A program made the translations under genes and the position numbers. A DNA stretch of 64,000 nt from Leucothrix arctica (GTDB taxonomy: Bacteria; Pseudomonadota; Gammaproteobacteria; Thiotrichales; Thiotrichaceae), in the NCBI RefSeq assembly GCF_003172895.1, contig NZ_QGKL01000042.1:310001-374000 (forward strand), in the 5' to 3' direction. Positions 9,125 through 17,825 of the stretch are shown in pieces. Numbering within the stretch: position 1 is the stretch's first letter; each line of letters starts with the position of its first letter. Below the pieces are notes generated by a model. It searched no databases, had not been told where the DNA came from, and saw only the letters and a list, made by a program, of their open reading frames with translations.

Positions 9125-9691
9125 TTATACGAGAGGCATGCCAGCAAAGAAGCGATGCGTCATAAATAGTACTAGATACACTACAATCGTGATGACTAGC
9201 AAGATACCTTCACGTTTTACACCTGCTATTTCAGTAGGTTTTACCCAAGCACCGTCACGACGGTTTATCGTGATCATTGAAACGATCGCCCAAACCAACA
9301 TGCCACCAAACAAGATTAGTGAACGAATATCGCCATTAGCCAGTAAGTGACCCACAGACCAAACGACAATACCCATCAACATTGGATGACGGATGTATTG
9401 CTTAATACGAGAGATACCTTTAGAGCTTCCCGCCCCAAGTAGCATAATCGCAAAGAACATAGTCAGCATGTTTAAATGACGACCCCAAGAAGGGTTGACG
9501 TAAACTTGCTCAGGAATAGTGTGCTTCCAACCAATAACGATTAACACAATACTAAAGACGATACACACTGCGTAAATGCCTTTATAAGACTTACCCATTC
9601 GCTCGCTAATTGCATCGCGTCGTGCAGAAAAAATGCTTGGGTAAAGATGTACACAGCTCCAAAGCAGTACACCAATAATCAATAAATTCAT
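9125..9691 (-). CDS. NnrU family membrane protein
   Basis: A 188-residue protein with about six hydrophobic segments, including one at the extreme N-terminus and one near the C-terminus. Motifs typical of NnrU are present: 'LLWSCVHLYPS' at the N-terminus with a conserved histidine, 'IRHPMLMGIVVWSVGHLLANGD' in the middle (the RHP reminiscent of isoprenylcysteine methyltransferases) and a closing 'NRRDGAWVKP'. NnrU was named from denitrification loci, but its biochemical role is not settled and no nitrogen-oxide genes occur here. It lies downstream of the antiporter operon on the same strand, after a gap of 48 bases, so it may be co-transcribed with it. Confidence 0.75.
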   Translation of the reverse strand: MNLLIIGVLLWSCVHLYPSIFSARRDAISERMGKSYKGIYAVCIVFSIVLIVIGWKHTIPEQVYVNPSWGRHLNMLTMFFAIMLLGAGSSKGISRIKQYIRHPMLMGIVVWSVGHLLANGDIRSLILFGGMLVWAIVSMITINRRDGAWVKPTEIAGVKREGILLVITIVVYLVLFMTHRFFAGMPLV

Positions 9692-9739
9692 TGTTATTAC
9701 CTAGTCGTTTTTAAGAGCGAATATCGTCTCTTTAAATGT

Positions 9740-11440
9740 TTATACCGTAAAAAAGTGAAGGATCATTGCCGCAGCAAGTAATACCGCCACCCAAAGTACC
9801 ATACTAGCACTAGGCCAAGTTCTTGCCAAAATACCTTGTGGCCCGTGAACTTCTTCCAAGTGATCAAAACGTCGCTGACCGAAAGCTTTTATGCCTAATA
9901 TTGCAGGGCCGATGAACTTAGGGCTGTGCTCTTTAATCCAGACAATAAAGCCGAACATAAGCTTGCGGTAGAACCAGTCAAAATCAAGGCTGATGGTCAG
10001 TGTACGCTTCATCAGCGCTAACATTGCGAAGAAGGCAAAACCTGCAAACAACAATAGCTGCATTTGCGTCACAACGTGATCAACCGTATATGGCTCGTAG
10101 TCCAACGCGTAAGGTAAGATGCCGTAAATGATTGAAGGAACAACACCAATCAAAATACAAAGCGCTGACATGATGGTCATTGCTAAACGCATATTCCACG
10201 GTGGATCAGGTGGGCGTAGTCCAGAGTCTTTCTGGAAGAATACAAACCATGGGAACTTGATACCTGCATGAAGGAATACACCCGCAGACGCAGCGACCAA
10301 CATAAACCACACCCAAGGCATTCCCGCTTCAGCAGCCGCGCTCGTCTCAAGTGACTTTGTAACGAAGCCTGAGGTGAGTGGCACCGCTGAGATAGCCAAT
10401 GCACCAATGATGCCGTTAACGGCGGTCACAGGCATAGACTGGAACAGTCCACCAAGGTCAGTACATTTACGTTTGCCGGTCATGAGTAGCACGCTACCCG
10501 CTGACATCAGCAGTAAACCTTTATAGATGATGTGAGCGAAGGCATGTGCCGTCGCGCCGTTTAGCGCAAGCTCACTACCAATACCGATAGCCACCACCAT
10601 AAAGCCGACTTGGTTAACGATACTATAAGCCAATATACGACGCATATCGTTCTCTAGTAGCGCGTAGATGATGCCGTAGAACACCATGTACAAACCAACA
10701 TAGATAAGGATAGTTTCGCCAGGGAAACCCATCAACAGCGCGAATACAGCTGTCTTAGTGGTAAATGCCGATAAGAACACCGTACCACTTGGGCTGGCCT
10801 CTGGATAAGCATCTGCTATCCATGCTGAGAATGGTGGCGCACCTGCATTGATCAGGAAGCCAATCAAAATCAGGATAGTGCCAAAGCTGTCCGCTTTCAT
10901 TGCGGTGAATTCGATACTGCCGGTCGCTGCAACATGTGCCGCGATTCCGATCATCAGAACCACACCACCCAGTAAATGAACAAGTAGGTAACGCATACTT
11001 GCGCCATACGCTCGTTTGTTAGCAGGACTGTTTGCCCAAAGCACTAACGTCGAACCGATAGCCATGATTTCCCAGAATACGAATAAACTGATCAAATCGC
11101 CACAGAAAGTGACACCAACAGCGGAACCTGCATAAACAAATGCTGCGCTAAGCTCTAAAGTACGAGCGTGCTTCAGTGCATACAATGCACCGATACCCGC
11201 CATCATCGCGAAGACTGTCGCAAACACTCGGCCTTCAGAAGATAGGTGCAAAATATCTAATTCATACTCAAGGAACGACAGCGTCATGCTGTGCTCAGGC
11301 GTTACCATCCACACCATGATAAGTGTCAGTAGTGGAAAACCAATGGCCACTGCTGCACGAAATCGCGGTGCTAACCAAGGCAGTAATAAACCACCTAATA
11401 TCAGAATAAGCCCCGGAGGGAGTACCAGACTACTCATCAT
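9740..11440 (-). CDS. Third MrpD-like antiporter subunit with C-terminal extension
   Basis: A Proton_antipo_M family membrane protein of about 566 residues with roughly 14 helices. It is related to MrpD and to NuoL/M/N, the ion-conducting subunits of Mrp antiporters and complex I. 'FWEIMAIGSTLVLWA' carries the conserved membrane glutamate, and 'AHAFAHIIYKGLLLMSAGSVL' carries the conserved His/Lys of helices 7-8. It is about 75 residues longer than its two sister subunits; the extra C-terminal part is an amphipathic stretch followed by one last helix. A start at 11452 overlaps the previous gene by 23 bases; I prefer ATG 11440 (or 11437) because an AAGGA element is better placed for it. Last gene of the antiporter operon. 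Confidence 0.85.
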   Translation of the reverse strand: MMSSLVLPPGLILILGGLLLPWLAPRFRAAVAIGFPLLTLIMVWMVTPEHSMTLSFLEYELDILHLSSEGRVFATVFAMMAGIGALYALKHARTLELSAAFVYAGSAVGVTFCGDLISLFVFWEIMAIGSTLVLWANSPANKRAYGASMRYLLVHLLGGVVLMIGIAAHVAATGSIEFTAMKADSFGTILILIGFLINAGAPPFSAWIADAYPEASPSGTVFLSAFTTKTAVFALLMGFPGETILIYVGLYMVFYGIIYALLENDMRRILAYSIVNQVGFMVVAIGIGSELALNGATAHAFAHIIYKGLLLMSAGSVLLMTGKRKCTDLGGLFQSMPVTAVNGIIGALAISAVPLTSGFVTKSLETSAAAEAGMPWVWFMLVAASAGVFLHAGIKFPWFVFFQKDSGLRPPDPPWNMRLAMTIMSALCILIGVVPSIIYGILPYALDYEPYTVDHVVTQMQLLLFAGFAFFAMLALMKRTLTISLDFDWFYRKLMFGFIVWIKEHSPKFIGPAILGIKAFGQRRFDHLEEVHGPQGILARTWPSASMVLWVAVLLAAAMILHFFTV

Positions 11441-11705
11441 CGTAATAATCATCCTTACGTTTAAGCACTAAGCCAAGTAGCTTGGCTCCAATTACCATCG
11501 CTGCACAGGTTGCGAAACCATACCAAGGGTAGAAACCCGGTTTAGCATCTAAGTTGATACCTTGAGCTTCAAAATATGCGTGATGATGCATAAAGAACTC
11601 AGGCAATATCGCAACAAACAGAATACCGATTTGGATTAGCCATAACGTGCGGCGGTTCTCCTCACGATATAACCAATGTTTTTTGTCGTTTGGTTTTTGG
11701 CTCAT
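11430..11705 (-). CDS. Small two-helix protein embedded in the Mrp-like operon
   Basis: A 91-residue protein with two predicted membrane helices, at about 23-38 and 61-81. A loop rich in His and aromatic residues ('FFMHHHAYF', 'GFYPWYGF') joins them, and the tail is acidic (KRKDDYYDDE). It overlaps its upstream neighbour by 4 bases and its downstream neighbour's start, so it is translated as part of the operon. It matches none of the classical MrpA-G subunits. I recall similar small proteins next to three-MrpD operons in other proteobacteria, which would make it an accessory subunit, but that is from memory. Confidence 0.7.
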   Translation of the reverse strand: MSQKPNDKKHWLYREENRRTLWLIQIGILFVAILPEFFMHHHAYFEAQGINLDAKPGFYPWYGFATCAAMVIGAKLLGLVLKRKDDYYDDE

Positions 11706-13174
11706 GACACAGGTACTCCAACGGCTTTGGCAAGCTCTAAAGCAAGGCCAGGGAATAAGAATAGCAAGATGGTCGCGGTAGCTGTCACCGTTAGTGCAAC
11801 AACCATCGGTAGTGGAGACTCTTTGTGCTCAACAAAATGCTCAGGGTTTTCTGGCTTAAGGAACGCTGAGTAAATAATAGGTACAAAGTAAGCGGCATTA
11901 AGCAGCGTTGATAAGATAATCACGCCCATCGCGATATACTGCTCTTGCTGGCTAGCGCCCATCAGTAAATACCACTTAGATAAGAAACCTGCCGCAGGTG
12001 GTAGCGCAATCATTGAGATAGCACCTACTGCAAAGGCACCCATTGTCCACGGCATACGTCGACCGATACCGTCTAATTGACTAATGTTTGTCTTGTGGCT
12101 AGCGGTATAAATAGATCCAGCAGCAAAGAATAACGTGATCTTACCAAATGCGTGTACCGCAATATGCAGTGCAGCACCGACTAATGATAATGGCGCAAGA
12201 ATCAACGCCCCCATCACTACGTAAGATAACTGACTAATCGTCGAGTAAGCCAATCGCTTTTTAAGGTTGTCTTGCTGTAGCGCGATAGTCGAGGCAACAA
12301 CAACGGTAAAGCAAGCTACATACAGCAACCACTCAATCCCCGGAGCGGTTTGAAGTAACTCTAATCCAAAGATGTAAGCAACGACTTTAACAACACTAAA
12401 TACACCCGCTTTAACAACCGCTACCGCATGAAGCAATGCACTCACAGGTGTCGGAGCGACCATTGCTGCCGGCAACCAACGGTGAGTCGGCATAACAGCC
12501 GCCTTACCAATACCGAAGATAAACAGCGCAGCCAGTAATGTCAGTAGTGGGCCACTAATATGACCCGCCAAAATACCACCAGCGGTAAAGTCAGTTGTAC
12601 CCGCGACATACCACACCCAGATGACAGCTGGCAGCAATAAACCAATAGACGTACTGATGAGTATGCCAAGGTATACACGACCTGCGTCACGCGCCTTCTG
12701 GTGACCTGCATGAGTTACTAGTGGGTAGGTAGATAGCGTTAGTACTTCGTAGAACACAAATAACGTTAACAAGTTACCCGCAAATGCGATCCCCATGACT
12801 GAAGACAGCGCAAGTGCAAAAAATATGTAGAAACGCGTTTGCTTGCGCTCGTTATTAGTACGCATGTAACCAATCGAGTACAGCGAATTAATTGGCCAAA
12901 GCGTTGCAGCAACCAGTGCAAACAACATACCCAGCGGCTCAACAGTCATGCTAATTTCTAGACCGGGTAATATTTCTGCAAGCGCTAAAATAGGGCGCTC
13001 ACCTGCAAGGATATGCGGTACTAAGGCCACTACCGTTATAAATAACAGTACCGAGCCCACTAACGTCACACCTTCACGGATGTTTGGCCAAGGTGAGGCA
13101 AGACCAATAGCTGCAGCAGTAAATAACGGTATGCACAGTGCAAGTAAGATTAGATCATCTGGCATCAGTCCCAT
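11702..13174 (-). CDS. Second MrpD-like antiporter subunit
   Basis: A 490-residue Proton_antipo_M protein with about 14 helices. 'LFVFYEVLTLSTYPLV' holds the conserved membrane glutamate of helix 5, 'FGIGKAAVMPTHRWLPAAM' the conserved Lys/Pro of helix 7, and 'HAVAVVKAGVFSVVKV' a lysine typical of the ion path. It is a paralogue of the subunits encoded on both sides. It overlaps the upstream gene by 1 base and the downstream one by 4, a sign of tight translational coupling within the antiporter operon. Confidence 0.85.
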   Translation of the reverse strand: MGLMPDDLILLALCIPLFTAAAIGLASPWPNIREGVTLVGSVLLFITVVALVPHILAGERPILALAEILPGLEISMTVEPLGMLFALVAATLWPINSLYSIGYMRTNNERKQTRFYIFFALALSSVMGIAFAGNLLTLFVFYEVLTLSTYPLVTHAGHQKARDAGRVYLGILISTSIGLLLPAVIWVWYVAGTTDFTAGGILAGHISGPLLTLLAALFIFGIGKAAVMPTHRWLPAAMVAPTPVSALLHAVAVVKAGVFSVVKVVAYIFGLELLQTAPGIEWLLYVACFTVVVASTIALQQDNLKKRLAYSTISQLSYVVMGALILAPLSLVGAALHIAVHAFGKITLFFAAGSIYTASHKTNISQLDGIGRRMPWTMGAFAVGAISMIALPPAAGFLSKWYLLMGASQQEQYIAMGVIILSTLLNAAYFVPIIYSAFLKPENPEHFVEHKESPLPMVVALTVTATATILLFLFPGLALELAKAVGVPVS

Positions 13175-14655
13175 TATAGGTTTCCTCCAAATAACATGGT
13201 TGCAGCGCTGCTAGCTAGCTCAGTACTTAAACTAGAGTTGATACCAAAGTATAAGTTAGCGGCAATCAGAGTCCATGCAGGAATAAGTAAGCTCAAAGGT
13301 GCCTCACTAACAGGTGGAGCATCTGCAGGTCTATCTTGGAAGTAAGCCGTTTCAATAATGCGCCATGTGTAAACCACTGCGATTAGTGAAGATATAAGGA
13401 TCAATACCGTTAACGGCCAATAGCCTTTCTCTAACGTTGCCAGTATCAAATACCACTTAGAGATGAATCCAACCGTTAGTGGAACACCGATCAAACTCAA
13501 GGCACCGACCACAAACGCACCCATGGTAAAGGGCATAGCCTGACCTAAACCTGCAACACTCTTAACGCGCGTATTACCAATTTGATAAGCCACTGCGCCT
13601 AAGGTTAGGAACAGTCCACCTTTCATTAAGGCATGGTTGAATAGGTGTAATAACGTACCGGTTAATCCAGTCACATTGACTAACGAAATACCCAGCAGCA
13701 TATAACCAATCTGAGCCACTGACGAGTAAGCCAGCAGTCGTTTGATACCATCTTGGAACACCGCAACGATTGAGGCAAACATGATTGAAACAACAGCTAA
13801 TGGCATCAGTAACCAGTGGACTTGCATATAGTCGAAACTAAACTTAGTACCGAATATGGTGAACAAGAAACGTAGCAGCGCATAAATCGCCACTTTAGTC
13901 GCTGTAGAACCAATGAATGCTGATACCGCCGATGGTGCAAACGCATAAGCATTCGGGAGCCAAAGATGCAGCGGGAACATTGCTAGTTTCAAACCAAAAC
14001 CAACGATCAGGAATGCGAATGCAGCTTCCAGAGTTCGTGAGCCTTCCAGTGGTGGAATACGTACGGCTAAGTCGGCCATATTCAACGTACCCGTTAGCGC
14101 ATACAGTAAACCTATACCGATAAGGATAAAGGTTGCTCCAATCGTTCCCATGATTAGGTACTGGAATGATGCAGTCAATGCACGACGGTCACGACCTAAA
14201 CTGATAAGCGTGTAACTTGATAACGATGAGATTTCTAGTAATACGAATAGGTTAAACGCATCACCTGTGATCGTCATTCCTAACAAACCCGCTAGGCATA
14301 ACAACATCGCAGTAAAGTAGATGCGGTAGTGGCTTTCAGGAATTTCTTTCTGAATGCTTTTCCAGCTGTACGGAAATACTACAGCCGCAATACCACTGAC
14401 GATAAGCAGTACATAAGCATTGAGAATATCAACGCTGTACTCAATACCCCAAGGTGGAGCCCAGCCGCCAAATTCGTAACGCAAAACAGTGCCGTCTTTA
14501 ACTTCCATCACCAACATAATCGCCATGGCAAAACTTAACCAGCTGACTAATGTTGCAAACAACCACGCCATGCGGTTGTTTAAAATCATGAAACAAATCG
14601 GTGCTGCGAGTAGCGGAACGACGACCTGGAGAGCAGGTATGTGTTCAGAGATCAT
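13174..14655 (-). CDS. mrpD: MrpD-type Na+/H+ antiporter subunit
   Basis: A 493-residue Proton_antipo_M protein, the closest of the three to classical MrpD/MnhD (about 490-500 residues). It contains 'AFNLFVLLEISSLSSYTLISLG' with the conserved glutamate, 'FPLHLWLPNAYAFAPSAVSAF' with the loop conserved in MrpD and NuoM, and 'HLFNHALMKGGLF' with the helix 8 lysine. It directly follows the MrpC-like gene with a 4-base overlap, as mrpD follows mrpC in Mrp operons. It is expected to move protons in exchange for Na+ (or K+) as part of a large membrane complex. Confidence 0.85.
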   Translation of the reverse strand: MISEHIPALQVVVPLLAAPICFMILNNRMAWLFATLVSWLSFAMAIMLVMEVKDGTVLRYEFGGWAPPWGIEYSVDILNAYVLLIVSGIAAVVFPYSWKSIQKEIPESHYRIYFTAMLLCLAGLLGMTITGDAFNLFVLLEISSLSSYTLISLGRDRRALTASFQYLIMGTIGATFILIGIGLLYALTGTLNMADLAVRIPPLEGSRTLEAAFAFLIVGFGLKLAMFPLHLWLPNAYAFAPSAVSAFIGSTATKVAIYALLRFLFTIFGTKFSFDYMQVHWLLMPLAVVSIMFASIVAVFQDGIKRLLAYSSVAQIGYMLLGISLVNVTGLTGTLLHLFNHALMKGGLFLTLGAVAYQIGNTRVKSVAGLGQAMPFTMGAFVVGALSLIGVPLTVGFISKWYLILATLEKGYWPLTVLILISSLIAVVYTWRIIETAYFQDRPADAPPVSEAPLSLLIPAWTLIAANLYFGINSSLSTELASSAATMLFGGNL

Positions 14656-15023
14656 GCTTGCGGCCCTGTGTCAGAAATGTGATCAAGTTCAAGAATTTCA
14701 TTTTCCTGTACGGTGCCATAAGACTCTTTAATGCGAATGACTAATGCGAGTGCCAGTGACGTCGTGGCGATACCAACAACAATCGCTGTCAGGATCAATA
14801 CATGTGGCAATGGGTTTGAGTAGGTTTCTATGCCTTCCGCAGCAATCGGTGCAGTACCACCGGCCACTTTACCCATCGAGATGTACAGCATGAACACTGA
14901 CGTTTGGAATATGTTTAAACCAACGATCTTTTTGATCAGGTGGTTACTCACGATTAGCGTGTAAAATCCTGCCATCATCAAAAAGATAACGACCCAATAG
15001 TTATAAAGCTCTAATGAAATCAT
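14652..15023 (-). CDS. mrpC: MrpC-type antiporter subunit (NuoK-like)
   Basis: A 123-residue protein with three membrane helices, the size and topology of MrpC/MnhC and NuoK. 'LNIFQTSVFMLYISMG' in the second helix and 'PLPHVLILTAIVVGIATTSLALAL' in the third are the most conserved parts of this family. It overlaps the genes on both sides by 4 bases. In the complex it would sit between the MrpD-like subunit and the MrpA/B-like part. Confidence 0.85.
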   Translation of the reverse strand: MISLELYNYWVVIFLMMAGFYTLIVSNHLIKKIVGLNIFQTSVFMLYISMGKVAGGTAPIAAEGIETYSNPLPHVLILTAIVVGIATTSLALALVIRIKESYGTVQENEILELDHISDTGPQA

Positions 15024-16003
15024 GGGTTTTTATCTCCACGGCTGATAAAGGCAAAGAAGATCAACATCATTGCGCAGGCAACGGTTAAACCAACACCAAA
15101 CTCAATGATCAAAATACCGTAATGCTGTCCATGAATAGGGTCATGAGCCAGTACGCTGTAATCGAGGAAGTTACCGCCTTTCAGCATTGAAACAACTCCC
15201 GTACCGCCATAGATGAGAACACCTATTGACGCCAGTCGTTTCAGGACCCACGGTGGTACTAATTTCATTGCATCCTGTTGGCTAAAGGTTAGCGTGTAGA
15301 GAATGATGGCTACAGAAAAAATAACACCCGCTTGGAAGCCTCCACCGGGGCCAAAGTCGCCATGAAATTGCACGTAAAGTGCAAACAAGATTATGAATGG
15401 AATCATAAACTTCGCCATAACCTGCAAAATAGGGCGTGCAGGCGGTTCAGCGTGGATTGGTTCAGACTTTTTCTCACGAATACCAATGAGCGAAAACACA
15501 CCAATCATCGCGGCAAAGACCACAATCACTTCACCCATGGTGTCGTAACCACGATAACTCGCCAGTACCGACGTCACCATGTTTGGAATACCAACTTCAG
15601 TCGGTGAGTCGTTGATATAACGAGGTGCAACATGTTGATGAATAGGCGCACTAGGATCAGTAAAGGCGGGCATATCTAGCGTGCCGTAAACCAAAACAGC
15701 ACCCGTAATCACAACTACAACCATCGGTGCAATCCAACTAATGGTGCGTCGCTTCTTTTGTTCGTAACCCGTTATACCGATGGTTGCGAGCATCAGTACA
15801 GTTGAAATACCTGCTCCCACTGCTGCTTCGGTAAACGCTACATCGACCGCATCAAGGATGATGAAGATATTCGCAGAAAGAAGACTGTAAATACCCGAAA
15901 GCATAACAATCGCAAACAAACTTCGTGAACGTACGATTGCTATCGTAGTAAACACCAGCATAGTGAGTAAAACGATATCGATCAGGAGATTTATACTGCT
16001 CAT
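15020..16003 (-). CDS. Fused MbhD-MbhE-MnhB antiporter subunit
   Basis: A 327-residue membrane protein that joins three domains. Residues about 1-85 are an MbhD/DUF4040 unit ('AFTEAAVGAGISTVLML'). Residues about 90-170 resemble MbhE ('NMVTSVLASYRGYDTMGEVIVVF'-type segment, split here by description only). Residues about 195-325 are MnhB, with 'FGPGGGFQAGVIFS' as its hallmark. In classical Mrp operons the first two domains form the C-terminus of MrpA and the third is MrpB. Here the large N-terminal antiporter module of MrpA is missing and is presumably replaced by one of the three MrpD-like subunits. It overlaps its neighbours by 4 bases on each side. Confidence 0.85.
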   Translation of the reverse strand: MSSINLLIDIVLLTMLVFTTIAIVRSRSLFAIVMLSGIYSLLSANIFIILDAVDVAFTEAAVGAGISTVLMLATIGITGYEQKKRRTISWIAPMVVVVITGAVLVYGTLDMPAFTDPSAPIHQHVAPRYINDSPTEVGIPNMVTSVLASYRGYDTMGEVIVVFAAMIGVFSLIGIREKKSEPIHAEPPARPILQVMAKFMIPFIILFALYVQFHGDFGPGGGFQAGVIFSVAIILYTLTFSQQDAMKLVPPWVLKRLASIGVLIYGGTGVVSMLKGGNFLDYSVLAHDPIHGQHYGILIIEFGVGLTVACAMMLIFFAFISRGDKNP

Positions 16004-16338
16004 GACTGACCTCGCTTAGCTGACTCTTTACGACTAGTTTTTAGTTTTGGTTTAAGACCAGTATGGTAAGCAGAGCGAATTAACGCGTGGCTAGCAACGG
16101 GGCTAGTGAGCCATAACAGCACAACTGCAAAGATCAACTTTACTGACACCAGCGTAAAGCCTGACTGTAACACGAGCCCGGCCATAATGAAGAAGACGCA
16201 TAAGGTGTCAGTAACACTGGCTGCGTGAACGCGGCTGTAAAACTCGTCAAACTTGAAGATACCTACAGCACCACTTATTCCCAAGAAGCAACCCATCATC
16301 AGGCATACCCAACTAAGTGCATCAATAATAAAAGTCAT
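16000..16338 (-). CDS. mrpG: MrpG-type antiporter subunit
   Basis: A 112-residue protein with three membrane helices. 'GIFKFDEFYSRVHAASVTDTL' matches the MnhG/PhaG motif (F/R-D-x-Y-x-R-x-H-A-x-x-x-x-D-T), the most conserved part of the family. A basic cytoplasmic tail (KPKLKTSRKESAKR) follows the third helix. It begins 5 bases after the mrpF stop and overlaps the next gene by 4 bases. Confidence 0.9.
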   Translation of the reverse strand: MTFIIDALSWVCLMMGCFLGISGAVGIFKFDEFYSRVHAASVTDTLCVFFIMAGLVLQSGFTLVSVKLIFAVVLLWLTSPVASHALIRSAYHTGLKPKLKTSRKESAKRGQS

Positions 16339-16343
16339 AGTGA

Positions 16344-16616
16344 TTACTCGTCGTTGCTGGCGGAAGGTGGAGGAAAGCGCTCAACAAACTTGAGTACGGC
16401 AATAACGCCAACAAAGTTGATTAAGGCATATACCAACGCGATATCCATGAACTCTGGTCGTTCGGTCATGAAGCCATACACTGCGATAAACAGTACGGTC
16501 TTCGTGCCAAACATATTCACCGCTAAAATACGGTCGTAGACGGTTGGGCCGATAAAGGCGCGCGCAAGGGCGATTCCCATAACCACTAAGATCGCTAAAC
16601 ACGTAACAGCAAACAT
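16344..16616 (-). CDS. mrpF: MrpF-type antiporter subunit
   Basis: A 90-residue, three-helix protein. 'ARAFIGPTVYDRILAVNMFGTKT' fits the MrpF motif (RxxxGPTxxDRxxAxDxxG), except that the usual second aspartate is asparagine, as in some relatives. The segment 'FMDIALVYALINFVGVIAVLKF' forms the last helix. Stop and start overlap by one base with the mrpE gene. It is a structural subunit of the antiporter complex. Confidence 0.9.
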   Translation of the reverse strand: MFAVTCLAILVVMGIALARAFIGPTVYDRILAVNMFGTKTVLFIAVYGFMTERPEFMDIALVYALINFVGVIAVLKFVERFPPPSASNDE

Positions 16617-17101
16617 TATTTATTTCCCTCTAGCTTGTGAACTCGACGGCCCATTTCGCCTTCCTCTAAATCTTCCATTGCATCTTCGAGTAGCGCATAA
16701 ATGAGTATGTCGGTGTCGCGAACTTCGATAGTCACCGTACCCGGTGTTAGCGTAATGGCGTTTGCATATAACGTTCTAGCGATGCGCGATTCAGGCTCCA
16801 TTTTGAGCTGACGGATAATGGGCGAAATTGGGTAGGTCTTAGGCATCCAAATACACTTGAGGACAGCAATATTAGACTTGACGATTTCAAGTGATAACCA
16901 CGGCCAAAATGTATGCTGACGAAGGAGTATAGAAACGCCTTTGTCTTTGAATGCATATTTACTCTCAATTCGCATCGCAATCCAAGTCGCTAAAGCCACG
17001 GAGGCTGCGCCAAGGGCGAGTATGAGGGGGTTGGTCCAGTATCCAGACAGGAGTAACCAGAAAAGGGTGAGTCCGATAATCAACAGATAACGGTAAGGCA
17101 T
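16616..17101 (-). CDS. mrpE: MrpE-type antiporter subunit, first gene of the operon
   Basis: A 161-residue protein with two N-terminal membrane helices (about 5-42) and a cytoplasmic domain. The domain contains 'LARTLYANAITLTPGTVTIEV'-type sequence (here R-T-L-Y-A-N-A-I-T-L-T-P-G-T), the hallmark of MnhE. It is the first gene of a nine-gene minus-strand operon in the order E, F, G, fused MbhD-MbhE-MnhB, C, D, D-like, small protein, D-like. This order differs from the Bacillus mrpABCDEFG layout and is nearer to the Mbh-like group. Confidence 0.9.
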   Translation of the reverse strand: MPYRYLLIIGLTLFWLLLSGYWTNPLILALGAASVALATWIAMRIESKYAFKDKGVSILLRQHTFWPWLSLEIVKSNIAVLKCIWMPKTYPISPIIRQLKMEPESRIARTLYANAITLTPGTVTIEVRDTDILIYALLEDAMEDLEEGEMGRRVHKLEGNK

Positions 17102-17213
17102 TAGTCTTAAATGTCTCCATCGCGCTGGCTAAGGCGCATTATCTTATTAGAATTGTTAGGTTTTTGAAGTGTTCTGAGCGGTATAGTAGATGATCAAAGA
17201 TGTTTAAACAATC

Positions 17214-17825
17214 CTAAAATAGTTCCATGCCAGCGCGTATCCGAAGCACAGTGGTGATTATGCAAAGCACAGCGAACGTATAAGCAAGAGAGGTAAACCA
17301 AAGTGGAAAAATGCACATTAGGGCAAAAACAAAGATGGTTTCGCTGGCTTCGGTAAGTCCGCCCAAATAATAGAAACTTTTATTCGGATAATCCGTACTA
17401 TCCATCTTTCGTTTTGCGGCAATAACTGCAAACGCAAGGAAGCTACAGCCAGTCCCCACAAAGGCGTAGATCAAAACAGCCGCTGCTAAGGCGTTTTCTT
17501 CAACATTCATAAAAGCGAAACCTAAAGGGATCGAAGAGTAGAATAAAAAGTCCAAAACGATGTCCAAAAAACCGCCTTTATCGGTCGGTTTTGTGAGTCT
17601 TGCGAGGGTGCCATCTAAGCCGTCGAGTAGGCGGTTTAATAAAATGCAAAATAATGCAGAAATAGGCTGATTTATCGCTAATAATGGCAGAGCCAGCATG
17701 CCAATGACGAATCCTACGACGGTTACTTGGTTTGCACCGACGCCTCTAGCGAGTAATTTCTTCGCCAGTTTATTTTGTAAATTACGTGACTTGTCTAAAA
17801 TACGTTTATCAAACATGTTTTTCAA
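17214..17825 (-). CDS. ynjF: CDP-alcohol phosphatidyltransferase, YnjF-like
   Basis: A 203-residue inner-membrane enzyme with about six helices. The full CDP-alcohol phosphotransferase motif DGxxAR(x)8GxxxDxxxD is at about 68-92 ('LLDGLDGTLARLTKP', then G, D and D). Such enzymes exchange CMP of a CDP-linked lipid for an alcohol. It overlaps the 3' end of the upstream ATPase gene by 17 bases, and the same partner order (ynjBCD followed by ynjF) is found in E. coli, where the acceptor is unknown. A start 9 bases downstream at 17816 is possible. Confidence 0.8.
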   Translation of the reverse strand: MKNMFDKRILDKSRNLQNKLAKKLLARGVGANQVTVVGFVIGMLALPLLAINQPISALFCILLNRLLDGLDGTLARLTKPTDKGGFLDIVLDFLFYSSIPLGFAFMNVEENALAAAVLIYAFVGTGCSFLAFAVIAAKRKMDSTDYPNKSFYYLGGLTEASETIFVFALMCIFPLWFTSLAYTFAVLCIITTVLRIRAGMELF

